Positions 8,723-16,985 of a stretch of DNA of 64,000 nt are shown in pieces. The stretch is from Myxococcota bacterium. Lineage in GTDB: Bacteria > Myxococcota_A > UBA796 > UBA9615 > JAKLKC01. Position 1 is the stretch's first letter; each line of letters begins with the position of its first letter. Below the pieces are notes generated by a model, which did not search any database, had not been told where the DNA came from, and worked only from the letters and a program-made list of their open reading frames with translations. Where the stretch lies: the NCBI GenBank assembly GCA_023150875.1, contig JAKLKC010000007.1, positions 1 through 64,000 of the forward strand, in the 5' to 3' direction. A program made the position numbers and the translations under genes.

Positions 8723-11179
8723 TTGGCCGCCCCCGCACCCCCCGAGGCCCGCGGGGAGCACCCCCCCCCCGCGCCGGTCCGCGTCCCCCCGGGGCTCGCC
8801 GTCGCCGGCCTGGTGGCCGTGTGCGCGGCGCTGGTGGGGGCCCTGTGGTTGCCGGGGCGCACCGTCGCCTACGGGGACCTCTTCCTGTACTTCCCGTCCC
8901 TGTACTCGGCGCTGGGGCACGCCTGGGACCCGTACCTCCAGGCCGGCACGCCGCTGCTGCCCAACCCCCAGGCGGGGTGGTTCTACCCCCCGGCCTGGCT
9001 GTTCGCCGGGGACTTCGTCTCGGGGATCGCCCCGTTCACGTTCCTGCACCTCCTCGTCGCCGCCGTGGCCACCTGGGCGTGGGCCCGGACCCGTTTCGGC
9101 GACGGGCTCGGCCCCTGGCTGGCGGCGGTGGCCTACGCCGCATCGGGGGCGACCTGGTCCCTGCTGGTCAACCCCGACAAGCTCCCGGGGCACGCGATGC
9201 TCCCCGTCGCCCTGCTGGGGTTGACGTGGTGGCTCTCCCATCCGCGGCCCGGACGGAGGGGAGCGGGGCTCGCCCTGGCCGCCGCCGCCGTCGGCGCGAG
9301 CTGGCTCGCGGGAAGCGTGGAGGCGGTCCTGCTGATGGGGGTGGTCCTCCCCGCGTGGGGTGCCGCGCTGCCGGGGGAGGAGGCGCGCCCGGCGGACCGG
9401 CTGAGAGGGGCCCTCGCCGGCCTGGTGGGGGTCGCCGGGGGGACCGCCCTGGCCGGCTGCGTCCTGGTGCCGTTCGCGGTGCTCCTTCCCGAGAGCAGCC
9501 GCAGCGAGGCCCTCTCCCTGGCCCAGCTCCTCTCCCGCGCCACCCACCCCGTGGACTGGCTGTCGTGGTGGGCGCCGGATCCCCTGGGGACATCCGGGGG
9601 CCTGGAGGCGGCGGATCCCTCGGTCGCTCCGCGCCCCCGCTACCTCCGGACCCTCTACGGCGGTGTGGTGGTCCTGCCCCTCGCGGCGACCGGCCTCGTC
9701 GCCCGGGGGGGGCGCCTCGGGCTGGCGGCCGCCACCGGCCTGCTCGCGTGCGCCGCCCTCGCCCTGGGCGACGCCAACCCCCTCTACCCCTGGCTCGTCA
9801 CCCACGTCCCGGGGCTGGGCGCGGTGCGCTACCCCGAGAAGTGGTGGCTGGGCACGGTCGCCTTCACGGCCTGGCTGGTGGCCGCCGGCTGGAGCGCCGT
9901 GGAGGAGGGGAGGCGGGGCCCTCGCGTCTTCGCGTCCCTGGCGGCCCTGAGCCTCGGGGCGGCGGCCCTGTGCGCGGGGGCGGCGGGAGGGGCGGCGGCC
10001 GAGGCGGGGAAGGCGGCCCTCGCGGCCTCCCCTGCGCTGGTGCTGGCCTGGGGGGCGGTGTCGGCGGGGGGGATCGGGCCGAGGGTGCGGGCGGCGGTGG
10101 TGGCGATGGTGGTGGTGGCGGACCTGCTCCCCGCGGCCTGGGCGGTGTTCGAGGTGGAGCGGGCCGGGGAGGTCTTCGCCGAGCCCCCCCTGGCGCGGGC
10201 GGTCCGTGCCGCCTGGGGGGACCGACCGGGGGTTCCCCGGCTCTGGGACGACTCGGTGCACGTGCTCGGGGGCTCGCCTCCCCGCCGCCCCGGCGAGTCG
10301 AGCGACGCCAGCCTGGTGCGGACCCTCGATCCCAACCTCGCCGTCGCCTACGGCATCGGCTACGTCGACGGGCGCCGCGCCATCGGCACCCTCCGCCACC
10401 AGCGGTACGCCATGCGCCTGGACGAGGTGGGGCCGCGGGACCGGCGGGCGCTGCTGCGCTCCATGGGCGCCGACTTCTGGGTGGTGTGGGACCCGGTGCG
10501 CGCCCTGGAGCTGGCCGCGGAGGCGGGCCTGGCGCCGGTGCCCGCCGCCCCCGGCTCCTCCCTCGACGTCGGCCTCCTGGCCGAGCCCGCCCCCCTGCCG
10601 CGGCTGCGCTGGGTCGGGGAGCGGCTGGACGCGGACGGGGAGGGCATGGCGATGGCGGCCATCCTGTCCCGGGACCCCACCCGGGCGGTGGTGGTGATCG
10701 CCGGGGATCCCGGCGCGCCCGACCTGGCGTCGCTGCCCCGGGGGGAGACGGGAGCGGCGGTGGGACGGAGCGACGGCGGCCCGGGGCGCGTCCTGGCGGT
10801 GGCCAACCCCGAGCCCGGCCGGTGGGAGGTCGCCTGGAGCGCCCCCCGGGACGGAGCCCTGGTGCTCCAGGAGGGCTGGGCCCCGGGCTGGGAGATCTCC
10901 GTCGACGGCGGCGCCTTCCGGCCGGCGGCGCGGGTGGACTTCATGCTGGTGGGCGCGGCGGCGCCGGCGGGGGAGCACCGCGCCGTGCTCCGCTACCGGG
11001 CCGCGGGCGCGGGGCTGGGCCTCGGACTCACGGCGGCGGCGGCGGCGGGGATCGCCCTGGCGGCGCTCCGGGTGGCCCGGCCGCGCCGTTCCCGCCCCCG
11101 GGCGCTTGACGCCCGGGGCGCCCATCGCCATACCGTTGCGTCCCGCGCCCGGGAGCGCGGACCCGGGGACGGGCGATGA
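8723..11179 (+). CDS. YfhO-like polytopic membrane protein
   Basis: About 818 residues with a TTG start at 8723, four bases after the preceding stop, with a GAGGAT ribosome-binding site upstream; the exact start is uncertain. The protein has 11 or more hydrophobic segments, an early periplasmic motif (AYGDLFLYFPSLYSALGHAWDPY) and PNPQAGWFYPPAWL, then a soluble C-terminal region with a beta-sandwich (LVLQEGWAPGWEISVDGG), and a last helix before an Arg-rich tail. This matches YfhO/GT-C-like proteins, which include lipoteichoic-acid glycosylation factors and many uncharacterised bacterial relatives. Its role is probably transfer of a lipid-linked sugar at the membrane, but no catalytic residue can be named. 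The stop overlaps the tyrS start (ATGA). Confidence 0.6.
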   Translation: MAAPAPPEARGEHPPPAPVRVPPGLAVAGLVAVCAALVGALWLPGRTVAYGDLFLYFPSLYSALGHAWDPYLQAGTPLLPNPQAGWFYPPAWLFAGDFVSGIAPFTFLHLLVAAVATWAWARTRFGDGLGPWLAAVAYAASGATWSLLVNPDKLPGHAMLPVALLGLTWWLSHPRPGRRGAGLALAAAAVGASWLAGSVEAVLLMGVVLPAWGAALPGEEARPADRLRGALAGLVGVAGGTALAGCVLVPFAVLLPESSRSEALSLAQLLSRATHPVDWLSWWAPDPLGTSGGLEAADPSVAPRPRYLRTLYGGVVVLPLAATGLVARGGRLGLAAATGLLACAALALGDANPLYPWLVTHVPGLGAVRYPEKWWLGTVAFTAWLVAAGWSAVEEGRRGPRVFASLAALSLGAAALCAGAAGGAAAEAGKAALAASPALVLAWGAVSAGGIGPRVRAAVVAMVVVADLLPAAWAVFEVERAGEVFAEPPLARAVRAAWGDRPGVPRLWDDSVHVLGGSPPRRPGESSDASLVRTLDPNLAVAYGIGYVDGRRAIGTLRHQRYAMRLDEVGPRDRRALLRSMGADFWVVWDPVRALELAAEAGLAPVPAAPGSSLDVGLLAEPAPLPRLRWVGERLDADGEGMAMAAILSRDPTRAVVVIAGDPGAPDLASLPRGETGAAVGRSDGGPGRVLAVANPEPGRWEVAWSAPRDGALVLQEGWAPGWEISVDGGAFRPAARVDFMLVGAAAPAGEHRAVLRYRAAGAGLGLGLTAAAAAGIALAALRVARPRRSRPRALDARGAHRHTVASRARERGPGDGR

Positions 11180-12465
11180 CCGACTTCGTGACCGAGCTCG
11201 AGCAACGTGGGTTGCTCTACCAGATCACCTCCCCCGCCGCCCGCGAGGCCCTGGCCTCGGGGACCGTCACCGGCTACACCGGCTTCGACCCCACCGCCCC
11301 GAGCCTCCACGTGGGCAGCCTCCTCCAGGTGACCGACCTGATGCGCCTGCAGCGCCACGGGCACCGCCCCATCGTGGTGGTGGGGGGCGCCACCGGCCTC
11401 ATCGGCGATCCCGGCGGCAAGGAGTCGGAGCGGCCCCTGATGGACTCCGACACCCTCGCCCGGAACCTCGCCGGGATGCGCGGCCAGTTGGAGCGCTTCC
11501 TGGACTTCTCCGGGCCCCGGGGTGCGCTGATGGTGGACAACGCCGAGTGGCTCGGCCGCCTGGACCTGCTGGGCTTCCTGCGGGACGTCGGCAAACACTT
11601 CTCGGTGAACGCCATGATCGCCCGGGACTCGGTGCGGACCCGGCTGGAGACCCGGGAGCACGGGATCTCCTTCACCGAGTTCTCCTACATGCTCCTGCAG
11701 GCCTACGACTTCCTCGCCCTCTACGAACGCTACGGCTGCACCCTCCAGCTCGGCGGCAGCGACCAGTGGGGGAACATCCTCTCGGGGGTCGACCTGGTGC
11801 GCCGGAAGCGGGGGGCCGAGGTCCACGGGATCACCGTGCCCCTGGTCACAAAGGCCGACGGCCGGAAGTTCGGCAAGTCCGAGCAGGGCAACGTGTGGCT
11901 GGACCCCGAGGCGACCTCCCCCTACGCGTTCTACCAGTTCTGGATCAACGTCGAGGACGCCGACGCTCCCAAGCTCATGCGGTACTTCAGCTTCCGGCCT
12001 CTGTCCGAGGTGGAGGAGCGGATCGCCGAGGGCCTGAAGGCCCCCGAGCGGCGGGAGGTCCAGCGGGCCCTCGCGGCGGAGGTCACCGACCTCGTCCACG
12101 GCGATGAGGCCAGGCGCCGGGCCGAGCGCACCGCCGAGGTCCTGTTCGGCGGCGGGGGCGGCGGTTGGGGCGATCTCTCACCCGACGACCTGCGCCAGGC
12201 CTTCGCCGCCTCTCCCTCGTCGGACCTCCCCCGGGAGGCCCTCGGAACCCCCGCGGCGGGGCTGGTGGCGGTCCTGGCCGAGTCGGGCCTGTGTCCCTCC
12301 CGGGGGCAGGCGAAGCAGGCCATCCAGAGCGGCGCGATCACCGTGAACGACCGCCGCGTCACCGATCTGGGGTACGCGCTGGGCCCGGCGGACCTGGTGG
12401 GGGACTCGTTCGTGGTGCTCCGCCGGGGCCGGAAGAGCTACCACGTCGTCCGGATCGCCCGCTGA
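11176..12465 (+). CDS. tyrS: tyrosyl-tRNA synthetase
   Basis: A 429-residue class I aminoacyl-tRNA synthetase that charges tRNA-Tyr in the cytoplasm. The HIGH-type signature is PSLHVGS (43-49), with GFDPTAPS before it. Tyrosine-pocket motifs are visible (SYMLLQAYDF; QLGGSDQWGNI), and the KMSKS-type loop is KFGKS at 231-235. The C-terminus (about 365-425) is an S4 RNA-binding domain (SRGQAKQAIQSGAITVNDRRV). Length and layout fit the bacterial TyrS of E. coli type. The ATG at 11176 overlaps the upstream membrane-protein stop by 4 nt. The convergent AIM24 gene begins only 5 bp past its stop, with no obvious terminator between them. Confidence 0.97.
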   Translation: MTDFVTELEQRGLLYQITSPAAREALASGTVTGYTGFDPTAPSLHVGSLLQVTDLMRLQRHGHRPIVVVGGATGLIGDPGGKESERPLMDSDTLARNLAGMRGQLERFLDFSGPRGALMVDNAEWLGRLDLLGFLRDVGKHFSVNAMIARDSVRTRLETREHGISFTEFSYMLLQAYDFLALYERYGCTLQLGGSDQWGNILSGVDLVRRKRGAEVHGITVPLVTKADGRKFGKSEQGNVWLDPEATSPYAFYQFWINVEDADAPKLMRYFSFRPLSEVEERIAEGLKAPERREVQRALAAEVTDLVHGDEARRRAERTAEVLFGGGGGGWGDLSPDDLRQAFAASPSSDLPREALGTPAAGLVAVLAESGLCPSRGQAKQAIQSGAITVNDRRVTDLGYALGPADLVGDSFVVLRRGRKSYHVVRIAR

Positions 12466-12470
12466 GGGGG

Positions 12471-13205
12471 TCAGGACCTCCCCGCCATCCGCCCCGACAC
12501 CTCGCGGGAGAGCTGCTGGAGCTCGCTGGCGTGGAGGCCGGTGAGCTGGGCGACGATGGATGCGAGGCGGCCGGGGCGCCCCAGCGCGTCCTCCGACGAC
12601 TGGACCAGCACCGTGCCGTTCCCGTAGAAGTCGAGCTGCTTCTCCTCGCCCGATCGGGTGATCCCGGCGGCGGCGCCGACGGCGGCCAGCGCCCCCTGGA
12701 CGTACTGGTAGTCGTAGCGGTACGACGGGCTCGGCAGGTCGGCCCAGCCGACGACGGCCTCCTCGTCCACCCGGCAGGGGGGCTCGACGAAGACCACGGG
12801 ACCGTTGGACGAGGCGAGGAGCCGGCCGCTGCCGATCAGGGTCAGGTAGCCCGGCAGGGTCGACTCCTGGCAGCGCAGCGTCCGCTGGAAGCCCAGGACG
12901 TGCTCGGCCTTGAGCGTGAACGTGGCGTCCTCCAGGTTGTAGGCCGCGATGTCCAGGCCGTTGTCCCCCAGCACCAGCTTGCCCTGCCCCTGCACCACCA
13001 CGAAGTCGTTCACGTGCATGGGGGCGTTCATCGCCTCCTTGAACAGGATGTCCACCAGGCTCGATCCCACCGCCTCGAACTTCATGGAGCCGAAGTAGGC
13101 GATCATCTTGCCCTTGCGGATGAACATCTCGCCGTCCACCCGGATGGAGTAGGCGAAGCGGCCGAGGTTGTCGTCGTCGGGGAGGGACTGGAAGGAGAGC
13201 CGCAT
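12471..13205 (-). CDS. AIM24 family protein (third of a tandem triplet)
   Basis: A 244-residue protein of the AIM24/DUF124 family (beta-prism-like folds; the mitochondrial member affects inner-membrane organisation). Family features include repeated beta hairpins with MFIRKGKMIAYFGSMKFEA, FVVVQGQGKLVLGDNG, LTLKAEHVLGF and GYLTLIGSGRLL. This copy differs from its neighbours: it has an insert around 150-190 (SYRYDYQYVQG...) and a C-terminal helix with LHASELQQLSREVSGRM. It is the last gene of a three-gene leftward unit, starting 3 bp after the second copy's stop. Molecular role unknown; membrane or stress homeostasis is suggested by the neighbouring ter genes and ion channel, which is inference. 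Confidence 0.8.
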   Translation of the reverse strand: MRLSFQSLPDDDNLGRFAYSIRVDGEMFIRKGKMIAYFGSMKFEAVGSSLVDILFKEAMNAPMHVNDFVVVQGQGKLVLGDNGLDIAAYNLEDATFTLKAEHVLGFQRTLRCQESTLPGYLTLIGSGRLLASSNGPVVFVEPPCRVDEEAVVGWADLPSPSYRYDYQYVQGALAAVGAAAGITRSGEEKQLDFYGNGTVLVQSSEDALGRPGRLASIVAQLTGLHASELQQLSREVSGRMAGRS

Positions 13206-13208
13206 CGC

Positions 13209-13847
13209 TTACCTCTCGCTGGCCTGGATGTAGACCGTGCCCTGCCCGGTGAAGCGGAGCTGGTAGCTCTCGCCCGAGGTCTGCCCCAGGAGGGTCTTCC
13301 AGTTCACGTCGGTGACGATGGTGGAGTCCAGGTTGCCCTTGTGGCCGAGGTACGCCTGGGGATCCACCGAGACCGGCCGGCTGGAGGTGACCTCCAGCCC
13401 GATGGCGTCGCCGTCGGACAGGAGGGCGACCTCGCCGTGGCCCTCGAAGGTGGAGGTGAACAGGCCCTGGCCCGCGGCGACCCCAGAGGCGAGGCCCCGG
13501 AGGCCCTGGCTGCCCAGGAAGGAGGTGCCCGCGCGCAGCCGGGCGTCGAAGGCGAGGACGTTGTCGGCTTCGACGCAGAGCCGCTCGCCCCGCAGGGGGA
13601 CCACGCTGACGTGGAGGCCCCGGTGCCCGTACCACACCTCCCCGTGGCCGCGAGCGGACATGAGCTGGATGCCCTCGTTGGTGACGGCCCGCATGGCCAA
13701 CTGCTGCACGCCGCCCCCGCCGAGGAAGGAGCGGGCGAAGAGCACGTCGCCCTTTGTCGCCACCATCGAGCCCTTCCGGGCGAAGACCTCCTCCCCCGCG
13801 AGGGTGACGTGGAGGACCTTCTCGTTCACCTGGGTGTAGACAGGCAC
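13209..13847 (-). CDS. AIM24 family protein (second of triplet)
   Basis: A 212-residue AIM24/DUF124 protein closely similar to the first copy: KVLHVTLAGEEVFARKGSMV, GVQQLAMRAVTNEGIQLM, NVLAFDARLRAG, GLFTSTFEGHGEVALLS and the C-terminal block DVNWKTLLGQTSGESYQL then GTVYIQASER. It has neither signal peptide nor membrane segment, so it is probably cytoplasmic or membrane-peripheral. The ATG at 13847 lies 10 bp after the first copy's stop and 3 bp separate its stop from the third copy, so translation is probably coupled. Tandem duplication followed by divergence is the simplest origin. Confidence 0.85.
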   Translation of the reverse strand: MPVYTQVNEKVLHVTLAGEEVFARKGSMVATKGDVLFARSFLGGGGVQQLAMRAVTNEGIQLMSARGHGEVWYGHRGLHVSVVPLRGERLCVEADNVLAFDARLRAGTSFLGSQGLRGLASGVAAGQGLFTSTFEGHGEVALLSDGDAIGLEVTSSRPVSVDPQAYLGHKGNLDSTIVTDVNWKTLLGQTSGESYQLRFTGQGTVYIQASER

Positions 13848-13857
13848 CGCTCCGCCC

Positions 13858-14478
13858 TCACTTCCGCTCGCTGGGCTGGACGTAGACCACGCCCGTCCCG
13901 GTGAACTTGAGCTGGTAGGACTCGCCCGAGGACTGGCCGACCATCGTCTTCCAATTCACGTCGAAGACGAACTCCTGGGCGAGGCTCCCGCGGTGGCCGA
14001 CGAAGGCGTCGGGGTCGACGAACAGGGGCTGGCCCGGGCCCACCTCGAACTCCAGCAGGTGCCCGAAGGACATCACCGCCACGTTCCCCGTGCCCTCGAC
14101 GGTGGTGGTGAACAGCCCGTGTCCCGAAGCGGCGCCCCTCAGCCCCGTGAAGACCGAGTCGGTCCGAAGCGAGGGATCGAAGGCGAGGAGGCTCCGGCTC
14201 TCGACGAAGAGCTTCTCGCCCCGCAGGGGCAGGATCGTCAGCTCCCGCGCCTGGTTGGCGAACCACACCGTCCCCGTGCCCGACGCCACCATCAGCGCCA
14301 TGCCCTCGTTGGTGACCCGGCGCTTGAGGGCCCCCAGCAGCCCCTCGCCGCCGGTCATCGACTTCTCGAAGCGGACGGACCCGTCGTAGGCGACCATGGC
14401 GCCGGCCAGGGCCATGACCTTCTCGCCTTGGAGGGAGACCTCCAGGAGGCGATCGTTGGTGAGTCGGAACGTCGTCAC
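13858..14478 (-). CDS. AIM24 family protein (first of triplet)
   Basis: A 206-residue AIM24/DUF124 protein and promoter-proximal member of the triplet. Visible family blocks are LLEVSLQGEKVMALAGAMVAY, LKRRVTNEGMALMVASGTGTVWF, LLAFDPSLRTDSVF, GLFTTTVEGTGNVAVMS and, at the end, DVNWKTMVGQSSGESYQL and VVYVQPSERK. No export signal is seen. A near-consensus sigma-70-type promoter (14551-14522) ends about 40 nt before its ATG. Its -10 box is identical to that of terD 5.5 kb away, suggesting common control. Confidence 0.85.
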   Translation of the reverse strand: MTTFRLTNDRLLEVSLQGEKVMALAGAMVAYDGSVRFEKSMTGGEGLLGALKRRVTNEGMALMVASGTGTVWFANQARELTILPLRGEKLFVESRSLLAFDPSLRTDSVFTGLRGAASGHGLFTTTVEGTGNVAVMSFGHLLEFEVGPGQPLFVDPDAFVGHRGSLAQEFVFDVNWKTMVGQSSGESYQLKFTGTGVVYVQPSERK

Positions 14479-14521
14479 GGGCAGCTCCGGCGAGGGCGCC
14501 GCGGGGCGACGCCGGGGGCCG

Positions 14522-14551
14522 ACTCTACGGTCCTGGGGCGGGCGGAGTCAA
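14522..14551 (-). promoter_or_regulatory. strong sigma-70-type promoter of the AIM24 operon
   Basis: On the minus strand, TTGACT (14551-14546), 18-nt spacer, TAGAGT (14527-14522). The predicted start is about 38 nt before the first AIM24 gene. The boxes closely match those before terD and terC. Confidence 0.6.
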
Positions 14552-14565
14552 GGCGCGGATCCCCC

Positions 14566-14595
14566 CTGCACCGGCGCCGCCGTCCCCTGTACTCT
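14566..14595 (+). promoter_or_regulatory. possible promoter of the sodium-channel gene
   Basis: CTGCAC (14566-14571), 18-nt spacer, TACTCT (14590-14595), 34 bp before the channel ATG. The -35 box is weak. It lies back-to-back with the AIM24 promoter. Confidence 0.3.
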
Positions 14596-14629
14596 TGCCG
14601 CTCCCCGTTGGAGGCTCGCCGCTACGCCC

Positions 14630-15526
14630 ATGGCCGCCCCCGCCCTTCACTCCTCCCCCGAGAGCGTCCCTCCCAGCGCCCTGACCTCCCGACGGCTCCG
14701 CCTCGCCGCTTGGGTCGAGAGCGCCCGGGTCCAACGGGTGGTCACCGCCCTCATCGTCCTGAACGCCGTCACCCTGGGGCTCGAGACCTCGCCCTCGGCG
14801 ACCTCGGCGGCGGGGCCCCTGCTCCACGGGCTGGACCGCGCCTTCCTGGCGGCCTTCGTTGTCGAGCTGGTGTTGAAGCTCCTCGGGCGGGGGGCCGGCT
14901 TCTTCCGCAGCTCCTGGAACGTCTTCGACCTGGCGGTGGTCGCCGTCTCCCTCGTGCCCGCGGCGGGCGCCCTCTCGGTGCTCCGGGCGCTGCGGGTCGT
15001 CCGGGTCTTCCGCCTGCTGACGGTGATCCCCAAGATGCGGATCGTGGTCTCGGGGCTGCTCAGCGCCATCCCCGGCCTGAGCTCGGTGGCGATGCTGATG
15101 GGGGTGGTGTTCTACGTGGCCGCCGTCATCGCCACCAACCTCTTCGGGCCCCACTTCCCCGACTGGTTCGGCAACGTCGGCCGGTCGATGTACACCCTCT
15201 TCCAGGTCATGACCCTGGAGAGCTGGTCCATGGGGATCGTCCGCCCGGTGATGGAGCGGTTCCCGTTCGCCTGGGTCTTCTTCGTCCCTTTCATCGTCGT
15301 CGCCACCTTCACGATGCTCAACCTGTTCATCGGGATCATCGTGAGCGCCATCCAGTCCTACGCCGCCGAGGAGGCCGCGGAGATCGCCGCCGCCGGCCCA
15401 CCCGAGCCGGGGCCCAGGGAGATCCTCGCCGAGATCGCCGAGCTCCGCCGGGTCGTGGAGGCCCTGGCCCCCGCTCAGGCCCGGACGTCCGATCCGCGCG
15501 GCGACGGCGTGACGCCGCCGGGCTGA
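14630..15526 (+). CDS. voltage-gated sodium channel, BacNav (NaChBac-type)
   Basis: A 298-residue single-domain six-helix channel of the inner membrane, which assembles as a tetramer in this family. S1-S4 span about 30-140; the S4 sensor runs LRALRVVRVFRLL from residue 118 with Arg every third position. The pore loop carries TLESWSM (195-201), almost identical to the TLESWAS selectivity filter of NaChBac, whose Glu and Ser ring gives Na+ selectivity. S6 (FIVVATFTMLNLFIGIIV) is followed by a charged C-terminal helix (EILAEIAELRRVVEAL) likely to be the tetramerising coiled coil. The ATG at 14630 precedes a short cytoplasmic N-terminus. It lies divergent from the AIM24 operon and convergent with terC; it may feed Na+ for motility or pH homeostasis, which is inference. 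Confidence 0.9.
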   Translation: MAAPALHSSPESVPPSALTSRRLRLAAWVESARVQRVVTALIVLNAVTLGLETSPSATSAAGPLLHGLDRAFLAAFVVELVLKLLGRGAGFFRSSWNVFDLAVVAVSLVPAAGALSVLRALRVVRVFRLLTVIPKMRIVVSGLLSAIPGLSSVAMLMGVVFYVAAVIATNLFGPHFPDWFGNVGRSMYTLFQVMTLESWSMGIVRPVMERFPFAWVFFVPFIVVATFTMLNLFIGIIVSAIQSYAAEEAAEIAAAGPPEPGPREILAEIAELRRVVEALAPAQARTSDPRGDGVTPPG

Positions 15527-15539
15527 CGCCTCGCCACCC

Positions 15540-16679
15540 TCAGGCGCCGTCGCCCCGACCGGCCCTGGACTCCGAGCCCGCCCCGGCGGTGGGCACGCCC
15601 TCCCCGGCGCCGGGCTCGGGGGCTTCGTCCTCCTTCTCGGGCCAGATGAAGGAAGCGATCACGCCGCCGGCCAGCACCGCGAGGATCACCACCAGGCTCT
15701 GCCCCGGCGTGATGTCGAACCCGGGCCAGTGGAAGAGGTGGTTGGTGGCGTGGATCAGGAGCTTGGCGGAGATGAAGAAGAGCAGGCCGATCACCGCCTT
15801 CTCCAGGTGCACCAGGTAACGGGTCAGGGCCGCGAGCACGAAGTACAGCGAGCGCAGGCCCAGGATCGCGAAGATCATCGCGGAGTATATCAGCAGGGGT
15901 TCCCGGGTGACGGCGATCACCGCCGGGACCGAGTCGAAGGCGAACATCACGTCCGAGGCCTCGATCAGGATCAGGCAGATGAAGGCCGGCGTGACGTACC
16001 AGGCGGCCCCGGGTCGGCCGAGGACCAGGGTCGGGTCCTTGCGGGCCATCTCCCGGGCCTCGTCCCCCCGGACGAAGAAACGGACGTCCAGCAGCCGGGG
16101 GAACACGGCGAAGACCCCCTGCGCCCACTTCACCACCCGGTGGTTGTCGTAGTCCTCGCCCTCGTCGTCGTCCCCACCGCGGCTGCTCAGCATCTTCCAG
16201 GCCGACCAGCCCACCACCGCGGCGAACAGGAGGTCCGCCCAGGGGCCGAGGAGGAGCAGGAAGTTGCCCGCGGCGACGAAGACGAGGCGGAACATCAGCG
16301 CCCCCAGGATCCCCCAGTAGAGGATGCGGTGCTGGAGGGCGCTCTGGATCCGGAAGTAGGAGAAGATGGCGATGAACACCATCAGGTTGTCCACCGAGAG
16401 CGTCTTCTCCAGCGTGTAGCCCGCCAGGAAGAGGGCCGCGGCGTCCGCGTTGAAGCGGTGCCGGAGGTAGAAGTAGAAGGCCCCCGCCAGGCCGATCCAG
16501 AACAGGGTCCAGATCGAGGCGTCCCGTATGGAGATCTCCTTGTGGCCCCGGTGCAGGAAGAGGTCCACGTAGACCGAGAGGGCCACCGTGCCGGCGAAGA
16601 TGGCCAGCACGTCCAGGGGAAACCCGACGTGCTCTCCGAGGGCGGTCCCGGCGGCGAGGGGCAGCATGGGCAGGGTCAT
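15540..16679 (-). CDS. TerC/Alx family integral membrane protein
   Basis: A 379-residue polytopic membrane protein, probably an Mn2+ or other metal exporter. TerC-family signatures include a first helix with Asp (VALSVYVDLFLHR), GYTLEKTLSVDNLMVF (the conserved E-x-x-L-S-x-D-N motif in helix 3), and LILIEASDVMFAFDSVPAVIAV (the second conserved Asp pair). About nine hydrophobic segments are visible, with a cytoplasmic Asp/Glu-rich loop (GGDDDEGEDYDN) and an acidic tail. The ATG at 16679 has a GGAG ribosome-binding site; a longer frame upstream is Pro/Arg-rich and not family-like. It is preceded by its own strong promoter at 16937-16909, implying a leader of about 220 nt, and follows the HAD-StiP-PRTase genes on the same strand. 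Confidence 0.9.
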   Translation of the reverse strand: MTLPMLPLAAGTALGEHVGFPLDVLAIFAGTVALSVYVDLFLHRGHKEISIRDASIWTLFWIGLAGAFYFYLRHRFNADAAALFLAGYTLEKTLSVDNLMVFIAIFSYFRIQSALQHRILYWGILGALMFRLVFVAAGNFLLLLGPWADLLFAAVVGWSAWKMLSSRGGDDDEGEDYDNHRVVKWAQGVFAVFPRLLDVRFFVRGDEAREMARKDPTLVLGRPGAAWYVTPAFICLILIEASDVMFAFDSVPAVIAVTREPLLIYSAMIFAILGLRSLYFVLAALTRYLVHLEKAVIGLLFFISAKLLIHATNHLFHWPGFDITPGQSLVVILAVLAGGVIASFIWPEKEDEAPEPGAGEGVPTAGAGSESRAGRGDGA

Positions 16680-16908
16680 CTCGGGACTCCGTGGTTGGGG
16701 GCGCGGCCGGGCCGCCGGCGCCCCGGAGCGCAGACGACACGGGAGGACCCCCGCACCTTCCGCCACCGCGGGCGAACGGGCTCGATTCCGGCGGGGCGGC
16801 GGGGGTCCGGGGGAGGGGGACTGGGGAAGGAGCGATGGGCGCGGGGGAGGGGACGGCCCCTTCGCGGGACCGCGCGCCCGCGCAAGCCCCGCTCCGTCCG
16901 ACCGGCGC
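16680..16908 (-). other. long untranslated leader of terC
   Basis: About 220 nt lie between the predicted transcription start and the terC ATG. Alx/TerC genes elsewhere are often controlled by a yybP-ykoY manganese riboswitch, but I do not find that motif's conserved strands here. The leader is rich in C and G runs that can pair (GCGCGGGCGCGCGG and CCGGCGGCCCGGCCG). Any regulatory role is inference. Confidence 0.35.
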
Positions 16909-16937
16909 ATTCTAGGCGCGGGCTTCCCCGGGGTCAA
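16909..16937 (-). promoter_or_regulatory. strong sigma-70-type promoter of terC
   Basis: On the minus strand, TTGACC (16937-16932), 17-nt spacer, TAGAAT (16914-16909), directly after the HAD gene stop. The -35 box is identical to that of terD. Confidence 0.6.
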
Positions 16938-16985
16938 CGAGGGTCCGGAGGGGCGAGACCCCGCGGTGGAGCGGTGGAGTCCCGA

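Noticed and set aside
16775-16800. A tRNA-like T arm (GGGCTCGATTCCGG)
   Set aside because: No matching acceptor, D or anticodon stems around it; it lies in the terC leader.
16680-16908. A yybP-ykoY manganese riboswitch before terC
   Set aside because: The GGGGAGUA-like conserved strand is absent; only the leader length supports the idea.
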